Source: JAIVGV01 sp035295985 (GTDB taxonomy: Bacteria; Acidobacteriota; Blastocatellia; Pyrinomonadales; Pyrinomonadaceae). Taken from it: a stretch of 26,139 bases of DNA. Below, piece after piece: positions 7,020-15,399 of this stretch (positions within the stretch are counted from its first letter, which is position 1; the number at the start of each line of letters is the position of its first letter). Under the pieces are notes generated by a model. That model worked only from the letters and a program-made list of their open reading frames with translations, was not told where the DNA came from and made no database searches. The stretch is taken from contig DATHBT010000209.1 of assembly GCA_035295985.1 (NCBI GenBank), forward strand, positions 1 through 26,139, read 5' to 3'. The position numbers were made by a program, and so were the translations under genes.

Positions 7020-7101
7020 TCTCCTTAGCGCCTCCGCGCCTTTGCGCGATACACTTTCTCACCGGAGAAAGAAGCATCGCGTAGAGGCACGAAGGTACTG
7101 A
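7020..7101. repeat. Imperfect intergenic inverted repeat
   Basis: The core is a perfect 7-bp stem, CTTTCTC (7054-7060) with GAGAAAG (7065-7071) and an ACCG loop. Outside it, GCGCCTTTGCGCGAT (7037-7051 region) pairs imperfectly with ATCGCGTAGAGGCAC (7076-7090). The arms have loosely repeated GCG-containing units of 7-8 bp, so this may be a degenerate relative of the heptamer elements. It could also end the upstream transcript. Confidence 0.55.
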
Positions 7102-7131
7102 AACGCACTCTTTAGTCAGGAGGATTGATCG

Positions 7132-8382
7132 ATGGGCTACATTCTCGGCGCGGCGTCGCCCGAAGGCGCGGCCTTCCTGCTCGCGCTCTTCGTGATGCTG
7201 GTCGCGGCCAAGCTGATGGCCGAGCTGTTCGAGCGGCTGCGCCAGCCCGCCGTGGCGGGCGAAATCCTCGCCGGCGTCATCATCGGGCCGAGCGTGCTGG
7301 GCTGGCTCGCGCCCTCCGATCTGACGACCGCGCTGGCCGAACTCGGCGTCATCTTCCTCCTCTTCACCGTCGGCCTGGAGACGAAGCCCGCGGCCATCTT
7401 CAAGGTGGGCAGGAGCGCGGCAATCGTCGCCGTGCTCGGCGTCATCGCGCCGTTCGGGGGCGGCTGGCTGCTGATGCAGGCGTGGGGCGGCACGGGGATA
7501 GAGGCGCTCTTCGTCGGCACGGCGATGGTCGCGACCTCGGTCGGCATCACGGCGAGAGTGCTCTCGGCGATGGGGCTGCTGGACGCGCCGACCGCCCGCA
7601 TCATCCTAGGCGCGGCCGTCATAGACGACATCCTCGGCCTGCTCGTCTTAGCCGTCGTGGCGAGCGCGGCGGCCGGGGCGGTCAACTACGTCGAGATCGG
7701 CACGACCGCCTTTCTCGCCATCGGCTTCACGGTCTTCATCGCGCTCGTCGGCGCGCCCGTCGTCACGCGCGCCGCGCCGCGCATCACGGGCTTGCGGATC
7801 GGGCACGCGCTTTTCGTCTTCGGACTCGTCCTCTGCCTGGGCCTCGCCGTCGCCGCCGCCTACATCGGCGTGGCCGCCATCATCGGCGCTTTTCTGGCCG
7901 GCATGGCGCTGGCCGAAGGCTCCGAAGGCGACCACACGATGCACAAGCAGACGGCCGGCGTGACCGAGTTTTTAGTGCCCTTCTTCCTCGTCAACATAGG
8001 CATGCAGCTCCAGCTCGACGTGTTCCGCGAACCGTCGGTCATCGCCCTCTCCGTCGTCGTCACGCTCGTGGCGGTGGCGACGAAACTCTTGGGCTGCGGC
8101 GCGGGCGCCTGGAATCTCGGCCCGCGCCGCGCCGCGCAGGTCGGCATGGGCATGGTGCCCCGCGGCGAGGTCGGCATCGTCGTCGCGCAGATCGGCCTGA
8201 GCCTCGCGGTCATCGACGCCGAACTCTACGGCGTCGTCCTCTTCATGGCCGTCGCCACTACGCTCATCGCCCCGCCGTTCCTCAAGTGGCTCTACTCCAC
8301 CGAGGCCGCGGCGGCCGGCGAGGTCGGCCCGGCGGACGCGGGCGGCATCGTCACCTCCGAAGACCTCTCCAAGATAGGCTAG
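7132..8382 (+). CDS. Cation/proton antiporter, CPA2 (Kef/NapA-type) membrane domain
   Basis: A 416-residue protein with about 12-13 membrane segments. Early motifs include RQPAVAGEILAGVIIGPSVLG and FLLFTVGLE, both typical of Kef/NapA proteins. The key ion-binding pair is visible as AAVIDDILGL with Asp165-Asp166, the double-Asp arrangement of electrogenic CPA2 exchangers. A late PRGEVGIVVAQ motif fits the same family. There is no C-terminal RCK/TrkA-N domain, so this is the transport domain only. The start is fixed by a perfect AGGAGG at 7118-7123, eight bases before ATG. It likely exchanges Na+ or K+ for H+ in the inner membrane. A strong hairpin follows the stop. Confidence 0.93.
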   Translation: MGYILGAASPEGAAFLLALFVMLVAAKLMAELFERLRQPAVAGEILAGVIIGPSVLGWLAPSDLTTALAELGVIFLLFTVGLETKPAAIFKVGRSAAIVAVLGVIAPFGGGWLLMQAWGGTGIEALFVGTAMVATSVGITARVLSAMGLLDAPTARIILGAAVIDDILGLLVLAVVASAAAGAVNYVEIGTTAFLAIGFTVFIALVGAPVVTRAAPRITGLRIGHALFVFGLVLCLGLAVAAAYIGVAAIIGAFLAGMALAEGSEGDHTMHKQTAGVTEFLVPFFLVNIGMQLQLDVFREPSVIALSVVVTLVAVATKLLGCGAGAWNLGPRRAAQVGMGMVPRGEVGIVVAQIGLSLAVIDAELYGVVLFMAVATTLIAPPFLKWLYSTEAAAAGEVGPADAGGIVTSEDLSKIG

Positions 8383-8385
8383 TGG

Positions 8386-8420
8386 CCGCGCCCGGCCCCG
8401 TAAATTCGGGCCGGGCGCGG
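8386..8420 (+). terminator. GC-rich hairpin after the antiporter gene
   Basis: A perfect 13-bp stem, CCGCGCCCGGCCC (8386-8398) with its complement at 8408-8420, and a 9-nt A/T-rich loop, starting 4 bp after the antiporter stop. Only a weak T tract follows (ACATTT), so termination may be partial or factor-assisted. It separates the antiporter from the fad operator. Confidence 0.7.
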
Positions 8421-8433
8421 ACATTTCCGCTTG

Positions 8434-8453
8434 CTGAATGAATACTCATTCAG
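8434..8453. promoter_or_regulatory. FadR-type (TetR family) operator palindrome upstream of fadN
   Basis: The sequence TGAATGAATACTCATTCA at 8435-8452 is a perfect 7+4+7 palindrome, extended to 8-bp arms by C8434 and G8453. It fits the TGAATGAMTANTCATTCA consensus that I recall for the acyl-CoA-responsive FadR repressor of Bacillus. It lies 50 bp before the fadN ATG at 8503, a natural place for a repressor to block the promoter. The fadR gene is not in this window. Upstream extension of the fadN frame to 8431 would run through this site and is rejected. Confidence 0.82.
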
Positions 8454-8502
8454 TATCATTGGGCTTCAAGCGGAATCCTTCCCCGAGAGGTTTTCACCCC
8501 AG

Positions 8503-10917
8503 ATGCTTCGGATCGAAAAGGCGGCGGTGCTCGGCGCGGGCACGATGGGCGCGCAGATCGCCGCGCACCTCGCCAACGCAGGTCTGCCCACGCTGCTGCT
8601 CGATATCGCCCCGCGCGAACTGACGCCCGACGAAGAGGCGAAGGGGTTGAAACTCGACTCGCGCGAGGTGCGCGACCGCGTCGCGCGCGCCGGGCTCGAA
8701 GCCGCGAAGAAGGCTAAGCCAGCCGCGTTCTTCACGGCCGGGCGGGCGCGACTCGTCTCGGTCGGCAACTTCGAGGATGACCTCGCCCGGCTGAAAGACT
8801 GCGACCTCATCATCGAGGCCGTGGTCGAAAACCTCGACATCAAACGGAAGCTCTTCGAGCAGGTCGAGCGTCACCGCCGGCCCGGCTCGATTGTCGCGAC
8901 GAACACGAGCGGCATCCCCGTCCGCGCAATCGCCGAAGGTTCCTCGGAAGAGTTCCGCGCCCACTTCCTCGGCACGCACTTCTTCAACCCGCCGCGCTAC
9001 CTGCACCTGTGCGAGTTGATCCCGACCGAGTGGACAAAGCCGGAGGTCGCCTGCTCCGTCTTCGGCTTCCTCGATCAGCGGCTCGGCAAGGGCGTCGTCG
9101 TCGCGAAAGACCGCCCCAACTTCATCGCCAACCGCATCGGCACCTACGGCGCGCTCCAGACCATCCGCACGATGCTCGAAGACGGCTACACCGTCGAAGA
9201 GGTGGACAAGATGACGGGGCCGGCGGTGGGTCGGCCCAAGTCGGCCACCTTCCGCACGTTCGACATCGTCGGCTTGGACGTGCTCATGCACGTCACCAAA
9301 AATTTGTACGACGCCGTGCCCGAAGACGAGGAGCGCGGGACGTTCATCGCGCCTGAATTTTTACAGCAGATGCTTGAGCGCGGGATGCTCGGCAGCAAGA
9401 CCGGCGGCGGCTTCTACCGCAAGCAGAAGGGCGCGCCCGGGGAGAAGCAGGAAATCTGGACGCTCGACGCCGCGTCGCTCGAATACAGGCCGCAGCAGAA
9501 AGCTAAATTGCCTGCGCTCGACGTTGCGAAGAACGTCGAGGACACGGGCGAGCGCATCCGCACGCTCGTCTGGGGCAAGGATCGCGTGGGGCAGTTTTTG
9601 TGGAAGACGACGGGGCGCACGCTGCGCTACGCGGCGAACCGCATCCCTGAGATCGCGAACACGGTTGTTGACGTTGATCGCGCGATGCGCTGGGGCTTCG
9701 GCTGGGAACTCGGCCCGTTCGAGACCTGGGACGCCATCGGCGTCGAAAAATCCGTCGAGCGCATGAAGGCCGACGGCTGGTCTGTCCCCTTGAATGTCGA
9801 GCGGATGCTGCACGCGGGCGCGGAGAGTTTTTACAAGACCGAGAACGGCCAACGCTTCTTCTTCGACTTCGTCACGCTCGAATACAGGCCCGTCAATGAG
9901 CCGGCCGGCACGATCATCCTCAAGTCGGTCAAGGATCGCACGGGCGTCGTCAAGCGTAACGCGGGCGCGTCGCTCATAGACATCGGCGACGGCGTGGCGT
10001 GCCTCGAATTCCACTCGAAGATGAACGCCATCGGCGGCGACACGATCCAGATGTTGCGCCAGTCGGTTGCGGAAGTGGAGAAGAATTTCGTCGGGCTAGT
10101 CGTCGGCAATCAGGCGCAGTATTTTTCGGTCGGCGCCAACCTGATGCTCATCCTGATGACGGCGCAGGAGGAGGAGTGGGAGGAGATCGACCTGATGGTG
10201 CGGGCCTTCCAGCAGGCGACGATGTCTTTGCGCTACTCGGCCAAGCCCGTCGTCGTCGCGCCGTTCGGCCTCGTGCCCGGCGGCGGCTGCGAAGTCCTCT
10301 TGCACGGGGACCGCGTGCGCGCTTCGGCCGAGCTGTACACGGGGCTGGTCGAGGCCGGCGTCGGCGTCATCCCGGCGGGCGGCGGCACGAAGGAGATGAC
10401 CTTGCGCGCGCTCGACGCGATCCCGCCCGGCGCTGAAGAGGCCGACCCGTTCCCCTTCCTCAAGCGCGCTTTCGAGACGGTCGCGATGGCGAAGGTCTCG
10501 ACCTCGGCCGAGGAGGCGCGCGCCCTAGGATACCTGCGCGACGAAGACTCGGTCTCGATGAACCAGGATCGACTGATCGCCGACGCCAAGCAGGAGGTGC
10601 TCGCGCTCGCCGCCGGAGGATACACACAGCCGCAGCCGCGCACCGACATCCTCGCGCTCGGACTCCCGGCCCTCGCCACGCTGAAGCTCGGCATACACCA
10701 ACTTAAACGCGGCGGCTTCATCTCGGACTACGACGCCTTCATCGGCGAGAAGCTGGCGCGCATCATGACGGGCGGCGATCACAACCAACCGGCGCGCGTC
10801 TCGGAACAGTACCTCCTCGATCTCGAACGCGAGGCGTTCCTCAGCCTGTGCGGCCAGCCGAAGACGCGCGAGCGCATGGCCCACATGCTCAAGACGGGCA
10901 AGCCGCTGAGGAATTAG
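8503..10917 (+). CDS. fadN: 3-hydroxyacyl-CoA dehydrogenase / enoyl-CoA hydratase
   Basis: An 804-residue bifunctional beta-oxidation enzyme. The N-terminal Rossmann fold has VLGAGTMGAQ (GxGxxG at 11-16), and the dehydrogenase dyad is His159 and Glu171 in HFFNPPRYLHLCE, with the conserved FIANRIG after it. The C-terminal crotonase domain (about 490-700) has the two oxyanion-hole segments SVGANL (542-547) and PGGGCE (592-597), with Glu597 and Glu617 as likely hydratase acids. The order dehydrogenase-then-hydratase is that of Bacillus FadN and the reverse of E. coli FadB. ATG 8503 follows a GAGAGG purine run and begins just before the Rossmann strand. It heads the fad cluster below the FadR-type operator. 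Confidence 0.95.
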   Translation: MLRIEKAAVLGAGTMGAQIAAHLANAGLPTLLLDIAPRELTPDEEAKGLKLDSREVRDRVARAGLEAAKKAKPAAFFTAGRARLVSVGNFEDDLARLKDCDLIIEAVVENLDIKRKLFEQVERHRRPGSIVATNTSGIPVRAIAEGSSEEFRAHFLGTHFFNPPRYLHLCELIPTEWTKPEVACSVFGFLDQRLGKGVVVAKDRPNFIANRIGTYGALQTIRTMLEDGYTVEEVDKMTGPAVGRPKSATFRTFDIVGLDVLMHVTKNLYDAVPEDEERGTFIAPEFLQQMLERGMLGSKTGGGFYRKQKGAPGEKQEIWTLDAASLEYRPQQKAKLPALDVAKNVEDTGERIRTLVWGKDRVGQFLWKTTGRTLRYAANRIPEIANTVVDVDRAMRWGFGWELGPFETWDAIGVEKSVERMKADGWSVPLNVERMLHAGAESFYKTENGQRFFFDFVTLEYRPVNEPAGTIILKSVKDRTGVVKRNAGASLIDIGDGVACLEFHSKMNAIGGDTIQMLRQSVAEVEKNFVGLVVGNQAQYFSVGANLMLILMTAQEEEWEEIDLMVRAFQQATMSLRYSAKPVVVAPFGLVPGGGCEVLLHGDRVRASAELYTGLVEAGVGVIPAGGGTKEMTLRALDAIPPGAEEADPFPFLKRAFETVAMAKVSTSAEEARALGYLRDEDSVSMNQDRLIADAKQEVLALAAGGYTQPQPRTDILALGLPALATLKLGIHQLKRGGFISDYDAFIGEKLARIMTGGDHNQPARVSEQYLLDLEREAFLSLCGQPKTRERMAHMLKTGKPLRN

Positions 10918-10940
10918 TAGCCGTTAGCTCAACGAGGGCG

Positions 10941-11435
10941 ATGGATTATCCAGTCACGCCGGCCGTGCGCGCGTTGCGTGAGAAGAAGGTGGAGTTCGAG
11001 CCGCACCTTTACGAGTACGAGGAGCGCGGCGGGACGCGGCATTCGGCGGAGTCTCTGGGGGTGGACGAGCACGCGGTCGTCAAAACGCTCGTGATGCAGA
11101 CCGAGGCGCGCAAAGCCCTGATCGTTCTGATGCACGGCGACCGCGAGGTCTCGACGAAGCAACTGGCCCGCGCGCTCGGAGTCAAAACCGTCAGGCCGTG
11201 TGATCCTGCGACGGCGCAGAAGCACACGGGCTACCTGGTCGGCGGCACGTCGCCGCTCGGAACGCGCTCAAAGCTGCCGGTCTATGCCGAGAAGTCGATT
11301 TTTGAGCTGTCAAAGATTTTCATCAACGGCGGCAAGCGCGGCTTCCTCGTCTCGCTCGATCCGCGCGCCCTGCGCGGGCTGCTGCCGGTTGAAGAGGTCT
11401 CCGTCGCCCTGGGGAGCGGCGACGGGGGTGAGTGA
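10941..11435 (+). CDS. ybaK: Cys-tRNA(Pro) deacylase, YbaK/EbsC type
   Basis: A 164-residue protein that hydrolyses mischarged Cys-tRNA(Pro) in trans. It shows KTLVM with the invariant Lys48, and the loop GYLVGGTSPLG (97-107), both signatures of the YbaK subfamily rather than of ProX or the ProRS editing domain. ATG 10941 is preceded by a GAGGG run. The gene lies 23 bp after fadN and 15 bp before the DJ-1 gene, so it is part of the fad transcript although it has no obvious link to lipid breakdown. The short gap to fadN contains a heptamer remnant (GCCGTTAGCT). Confidence 0.9.
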   Translation: MDYPVTPAVRALREKKVEFEPHLYEYEERGGTRHSAESLGVDEHAVVKTLVMQTEARKALIVLMHGDREVSTKQLARALGVKTVRPCDPATAQKHTGYLVGGTSPLGTRSKLPVYAEKSIFELSKIFINGGKRGFLVSLDPRALRGLLPVEEVSVALGSGDGGE

Positions 11436-11450
11436 AGGCGGAGGTCTGTG

Positions 11451-12110
11451 ATGCGGATCGCGATCCTGCTCTACGAGGGCTTCACGGCGCTCGACGCGGT
11501 CGGGCCTTACGAGGTGCTGTCGCTCGTTCCCGGTGCGCGCGTGCAGTTCGTGGCGAAAGAGGCCGGGCCGAAGCGCGCCGACACAGGTTTCCTGTCGCTC
11601 GTGGCCGACTACGCTTTCGCCGACGTGACGCGGCCCGACATCGTCGTCGTCCCCGGCTCGTCCTCCTCGACGGGCGTCGCGATGCGCGACCGCGAAACAC
11701 TCGACTGGCTGCGCGCGGCTCACGAGACGACCCGTTGGACGACTTCCGTCTGCTCCGGCGCGCTCGTCCTCGCCGCCGCGGGGCTGCTCGCGGGCAAGCG
11801 AGCGGCGACGCACTGGGCCGCCGCCCCGTATCTCCCGCAGTTCGGCGCGGAGTACGCGGCGGAGCGCGTCGTCGAGGAGGGGAAGATCATCACCGCGGCG
11901 GGCGTCTCCGCGGGGATCGACATGGCGCTGCACCTCGCGGCGCGCGTCGCGGGTGAGGAGACGGCGCGGGCCGTCCAACTGATGATCGAGTACGACCCGC
12001 AGCCCCCCTTTGACGCAGGCTCGGTCGCGAAGGCCGCGCCCGCGGTAAGGGAGGAGGCGGCCCGACGCCTCGCGGAGCTTGCCGCGCGCGGCAAGGCGTC
12101 GGCGGCTTGA
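11451..12110 (+). CDS. DJ-1/PfpI family protein, isonitrile hydratase-like
   Basis: A 219-residue cytoplasmic protein of the DJ-1/PfpI glutamine-amidotransferase-like fold. The N-terminus FTALDAVGPYEVL has the Asp and Glu expected in the AraC-linked/isonitrile hydratase branch. The nucleophile elbow is SVCSGALVLAAAGLL with Cys101, followed by KRAATHW, which is typical of that branch. Activity as an isonitrile hydratase is possible; glyoxalase or chaperone roles of related proteins cannot be excluded. ATG 11451 is chosen over GTG 11448 because GGAGG (11440-11444) is then six bases away. It is probably cotranscribed with fadN and ybaK. Confidence 0.88.
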   Translation: MRIAILLYEGFTALDAVGPYEVLSLVPGARVQFVAKEAGPKRADTGFLSLVADYAFADVTRPDIVVVPGSSSSTGVAMRDRETLDWLRAAHETTRWTTSVCSGALVLAAAGLLAGKRAATHWAAAPYLPQFGAEYAAERVVEEGKIITAAGVSAGIDMALHLAARVAGEETARAVQLMIEYDPQPPFDAGSVAKAAPAVREEAARRLAELAARGKASAA

Positions 12111-12145
12111 GCGGGCCGGCGCGCAGCCGGCTTAAGAGTAGTCAA

Positions 12146-12160
12146 TCGGTCACAGACCGA
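12146..12160. promoter_or_regulatory. Small palindrome before fadA, possible operator or hairpin
   Basis: TCGGTC (12146-12151), a 3-bp spacer and GACCGA (12155-12160) form a perfect 6+6 inverted repeat about 50 bp before the fadA start. It does not resemble the FadR-type site. It could be a different regulator's site, a weak hairpin or chance. Confidence 0.3.
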
Positions 12161-12208
12161 GTTTGAAAGTGTCGGTTGATACGGGTTTCGGAGAAAGCGG
12201 GGGCAGGC

Positions 12209-13390
12209 ATGAGGGAAGCAGTCATCGTTTCGGCCGTGCGGACGGCCGTCGGCAAAGCGCCGAAGGGCACGCTCAGGGCGACGCGGCCCGACGAGATGGG
12301 CGCGGCTGTGATCAGTGAAGCGTTGCGCCGCGCGGAGGGCGTCGCGCCCGGCGAGGTCGAGGACGTGATCATGGGCTGCGCGATGCCGGAGGCGGAGCAG
12401 GGCATGAACGTCGCCCGCGCCGCCGCCATACGCGCCGGCCTGCCCGTTGACACGTCGGCGATGACGATCAACCGCTTCTGCTCGTCGGGCCTCCAGTCAA
12501 TCGCCATCGCGGCCGACCGCATCCGCACCGGCGCGGCCGAAGTGATCGTCGCGGGCGGTCTCGAAACCATGTCGCTCATCCCGATGGGCGGCCACGTCAT
12601 CCGCCCGAACCCGTACCTGGTCGAGCACTACCCGGACTTCTATCTCAACATGGGGCTGGCGACCGAGAACGTGGCGCGCAAGTACGAGGTCTCGCGCGAG
12701 GAGCAGGACGCATTCTCGCTGCGCTCGCACCGCCGCGCGGCCGAGGCGCAGGACGCGGGCAAGTTCGACGACGAGATAGTGCCGCTCACAGTTACCTTTG
12801 AAGAGTTGGACGAGCGCGGCCGGAAACAAAAACGCGAGGTCACTTTCGCCAAAGACGAAGGCGTCAGGCGCGACACTTCGGAAGAGGGCCTTGCGAAACT
12901 TCGCCCCGCGTTCCACGCCAAGGGCACGATCACGGCGGGCAACGCCTCGCAGATGTCGGACGGCGCGGCGGCGGCCGTCGTGATGTCCGAGGATCGCGCG
13001 CGCGAGCTGGGCCTCCGGCCCCTGGCGCGCTTCGTGGCCTATGCTACGGCCGGCTGCCCGCCCGAGGAGATGGGCATCGGCCCCGTCTATGCGATCCCGA
13101 AGGCGCTGAAGATCGCCGGACTCCGCCAGGAAGATATCGACGTGATCGAGCTTAACGAGGCGTTCGCCGCGCAGTCGCTGGCCGTGATCAGAACCCTCGG
13201 CCTCGACCCCGAACGCGTTAACGTCAACGGCGGCGCAATCGCACTCGGCCACCCCCTGGGCTGCACGGGCGCGAAGCTGACGGCCACGGCCCTGCGCGAG
13301 CTTGAGCGAAGAAACGGCCGCTACGCGATGGTCACGATGTGTGTCGGCGGCGGCATGGGAGCGGCGGGAATATTTGAAAGAAGCTATTAG
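12209..13390 (+). CDS. fadA: Acetyl-CoA C-acyltransferase (3-ketoacyl-CoA thiolase)
   Basis: A 393-residue thiolase that cleaves 3-ketoacyl-CoA in the last step of beta-oxidation. The acylated nucleophile is Cys91 in NRFCSSGLQ, with the catalytic His348 in GHPLGCTGAK and the second Cys378 in CVGGGMGAAGIFE. The length is standard for the family. ATG 12209 begins MREAVIVSAVRTAVGK, the canonical thiolase start; the TTG 33 bp upstream only adds unrelated residues. The stop codon TAG and the last Tyr codon lie inside the first 7-bp unit (GCTATTA) of the next heptamer repeat. It forms the fadN-fadA-fadE set with its neighbours. Confidence 0.95.
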   Translation: MREAVIVSAVRTAVGKAPKGTLRATRPDEMGAAVISEALRRAEGVAPGEVEDVIMGCAMPEAEQGMNVARAAAIRAGLPVDTSAMTINRFCSSGLQSIAIAADRIRTGAAEVIVAGGLETMSLIPMGGHVIRPNPYLVEHYPDFYLNMGLATENVARKYEVSREEQDAFSLRSHRRAAEAQDAGKFDDEIVPLTVTFEELDERGRKQKREVTFAKDEGVRRDTSEEGLAKLRPAFHAKGTITAGNASQMSDGAAAAVVMSEDRARELGLRPLARFVAYATAGCPPEEMGIGPVYAIPKALKIAGLRQEDIDVIELNEAFAAQSLAVIRTLGLDPERVNVNGGAIALGHPLGCTGAKLTATALRELERRNGRYAMVTMCVGGGMGAAGIFERSY

Positions 13391-13467
13391 CTGTTAGCTG
13401 TTAGCTGTTAGCCAGAACCGTTTTGCTTTTGGTCCGGCTAAAAGCTAATCGCTAACAGCTAACAGCC
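13384..13467. repeat. Heptamer-arm inverted repeat 5 (GCTGTTA type)
   Basis: The left arm has GCTATTA, GCTGTTA, GCTGTTA, GCTGTTA (about 13383-13410). The right arm, about 13436-13467, is the reverse complement type ending GCTAACAGCTAACAGCC. The loop is about 25 bp. It fills most of the 100-bp gap between fadA and fadE, overlaps the fadA stop and ends 11 bp before the fadE ribosome binding site. Its position inside a likely operon suggests it is transcribed and may form a hairpin in the mRNA. Confidence 0.86.
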
Positions 13468-13490
13468 TTTGCGACTGAAAGGAGCAAACG

Positions 13491-15269
13491 ATGTCAGCCG
13501 TAGCCGAGGAGAGAAAAGTTTACGCGGGCGGTAGCTTCCTCATCGAGGAGCGCACGCCCGAAGAGGTCTTCACCCCCGAAGACTTCACCGAGGAGCACCG
13601 CATGATCGCCGAGACCGCGCGCGACTTCATGGACAACGAGGTTCGCCCCGTCATCCCGCAGTTGGAGAAGCACGACTGGCAACTCTCGCGCGAGCTGATC
13701 CGCAAGGCAGCCGAGATCGGGATGGTCAGCGTCAACATTCCGGAAGAGTACGGCGGCCTCGGCCTCGATCAGACGAGCGGTGCCGTCGTCGGCGAGTACC
13801 TGGGGCGCTCGGCCTCGTTCGCCACCACCCTCGGCGCGCAGAGCGGCATCGGCCTGACCCCCATCATCTACTTCGGCACCGAGGAGGCGAAACAGAAATA
13901 CCTGCCGAAGATCGCTTCGGGCGAACTCATCACGGCCTACGCGCTGACAGAGGCCGGCTCCGGCTCCGACGCGCTCGCCGCCAAGGCGACCGCGCGCCTC
14001 TCCGAAGACGGCACGCACTACGTCCTCAACGGCGAGAAGATGTGGATCACGAACGGCGGCTTCGCCGACGTGTTCGTCGTCTTCGCCAAGGTGGACGGCG
14101 ACAAGTTTTCGGGCTTCGTCGTCGAGCGGCAGGAGGGCCTACAGAACGGCGCGGAAGAGCACAAGATGGGCATCAAAGGCTCTTCGACGACCGCGCTCGT
14201 TTTGAGCGACGTGCGGACGCCCGTCTCGAACCTGCTCGGCGAGGTGGGCAAGGGCGCGAAGATAGCCTTCAACATTTTGAACTTCGGCCGCTTCAAGCTG
14301 GGCGCGATGTGCGTCGGCGGGATGAAGCTGATGGTGCACGAGTCGGTGCGCTACGCGAACGAGCGCCACCAGTTCGGCAAGTCGATCTCGTCCTTCGGCG
14401 CGATCAAGCAGAAGCTCGCCGAGATGGCGATCAGGACGTGGGTGGGCGAAACCCTGGTCTATCGCACGCTCGGCCTCATCGAGAACTCGATGGCCGGCGC
14501 TGCAAGTTCGGACGAGAAGCTGCGCGGCCTCGAAGAGTACAGCGCCGAGTGCTCGATAGTTAAGGTGGCCGTCTCCGAGTACTGCGACTTCGTCGCCGAC
14601 GAGATGGTTCAGATCTACGGCGGCTACGGCTACTCGGCCGACTACCCGGCGGAGCGCGCCTACCGCGACTCGCGCATCAACCGCATCTTCGAGGGCACGA
14701 ACGAGATCAACCGCATGCTCGTCCCCGGCCGCCTGATGAAGTCCGCCATGGCCGGCAAGCTCGCACTCCTCCCCGCCGCGCAGCGGCTGATGGACGAAGT
14801 CCTCTCGCCGTCTCTCGGCGACACGGACGACGACGAAGGCGTGCTCGCCGCCGAGCTGAAACTCGTCCGCGGCGCGAAGAAGGTCGCGCTGATGACGCTG
14901 GGCACGGCGGCGCAGAAGTACATGGCCGGACTCGCCGATCAGCAGGAGGTTCTGATGGGCGTGGCCGACATCATCATCGACGCCTACGCGGCCGAGTCCG
15001 CCGTCCTGCGCGCCCAGAAGCTCGCCGCCTCCCGCGGCGAAGAGCAGGCGGCCCGCTACATCGACATGGCCGCCGTGTTCACGAGCGACGCCGCCGACCG
15101 CGTCGAGACCAACGCCCGCCGCGTGCTCGCCGCGATGAGCGAGAGCGACGAGTTGCGCACCATGCTCGCGGCCTTGCGCCGCTTCACCAAGCGCACGCCC
15201 GCCAACACCGTCGCCGCCCGCCAGCGGATCGCGGACGTGCTGATCGCGGCCAACAAGTACGCCTACTGA
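13491..15269 (+). CDS. fadE: Acyl-CoA dehydrogenase
   Basis: A 592-residue FAD enzyme for the first step of beta-oxidation, passing electrons to ETF. FAD and substrate contacts are visible in YALTEAGSGSDA (150-161) and in MWITNGG. The catalytic base is Glu401 in RIFEGTNEINR, and IYGGYGYSADYP precedes it. The extra C-terminal domain of about 170 residues makes it the long, VLCAD-like type seen in Bacillus FadE. The start is supported by AAAGGAG at 13478-13484, six bases before ATG. It follows fadA, separated by a heptamer repeat, and is the last fad gene. ETF genes are not in the window. Confidence 0.95.
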   Translation: MSAVAEERKVYAGGSFLIEERTPEEVFTPEDFTEEHRMIAETARDFMDNEVRPVIPQLEKHDWQLSRELIRKAAEIGMVSVNIPEEYGGLGLDQTSGAVVGEYLGRSASFATTLGAQSGIGLTPIIYFGTEEAKQKYLPKIASGELITAYALTEAGSGSDALAAKATARLSEDGTHYVLNGEKMWITNGGFADVFVVFAKVDGDKFSGFVVERQEGLQNGAEEHKMGIKGSSTTALVLSDVRTPVSNLLGEVGKGAKIAFNILNFGRFKLGAMCVGGMKLMVHESVRYANERHQFGKSISSFGAIKQKLAEMAIRTWVGETLVYRTLGLIENSMAGAASSDEKLRGLEEYSAECSIVKVAVSEYCDFVADEMVQIYGGYGYSADYPAERAYRDSRINRIFEGTNEINRMLVPGRLMKSAMAGKLALLPAAQRLMDEVLSPSLGDTDDDEGVLAAELKLVRGAKKVALMTLGTAAQKYMAGLADQQEVLMGVADIIIDAYAAESAVLRAQKLAASRGEEQAARYIDMAAVFTSDAADRVETNARRVLAAMSESDELRTMLAALRRFTKRTPANTVAARQRIADVLIAANKYAY

Positions 15270-15270
15270 A

Positions 15271-15399
15271 CAGTGGGCAGTGAGCGGTGAGCAGCAGGCA
15301 GCCCGCCGACAGTCTTCGCAATAGACTGAGGGCGGGCTGCTCACTGCTTGCCGCTCACTTCATTTGACTTCTGCTCACCGCTCACTGCTTACTGCTCAC
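15271..15399. repeat. Heptamer-arm inverted repeat 6 (CAGTGAG type)
   Basis: The left arm has CAGTGGG, CAGTGAG, CGGTGAG, CAGCAGG (15271-15298). An inner GC stem follows, CAGCCCGCC (15299-15307) with GGCGGGCTG (15331-15339), capped by AGTCT/AGACT. Two tracts of complementary units (CTCACTG, CTCACCG, CTTACTG types) come after it, at 15339-15358 and 15371-15399, so the right arm seems duplicated. It starts one base after the fadE stop and ends exactly at the next start codon. The inner GC stem could terminate the fad transcript. Confidence 0.84.

Noticed and set aside
7125..8441. 438-residue plus-strand ORF over the antiporter
   Set aside because: Arg/His/Gly-rich frame-shifted shadow of the CPA2 gene, which has the real motifs and a perfect ribosome binding site.
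8431..8502. Upstream TTG start of fadN
   Set aside because: It would place the FadR-type operator inside the coding sequence and add 24 unrelated residues; ATG 8503 directly precedes the Rossmann fold.
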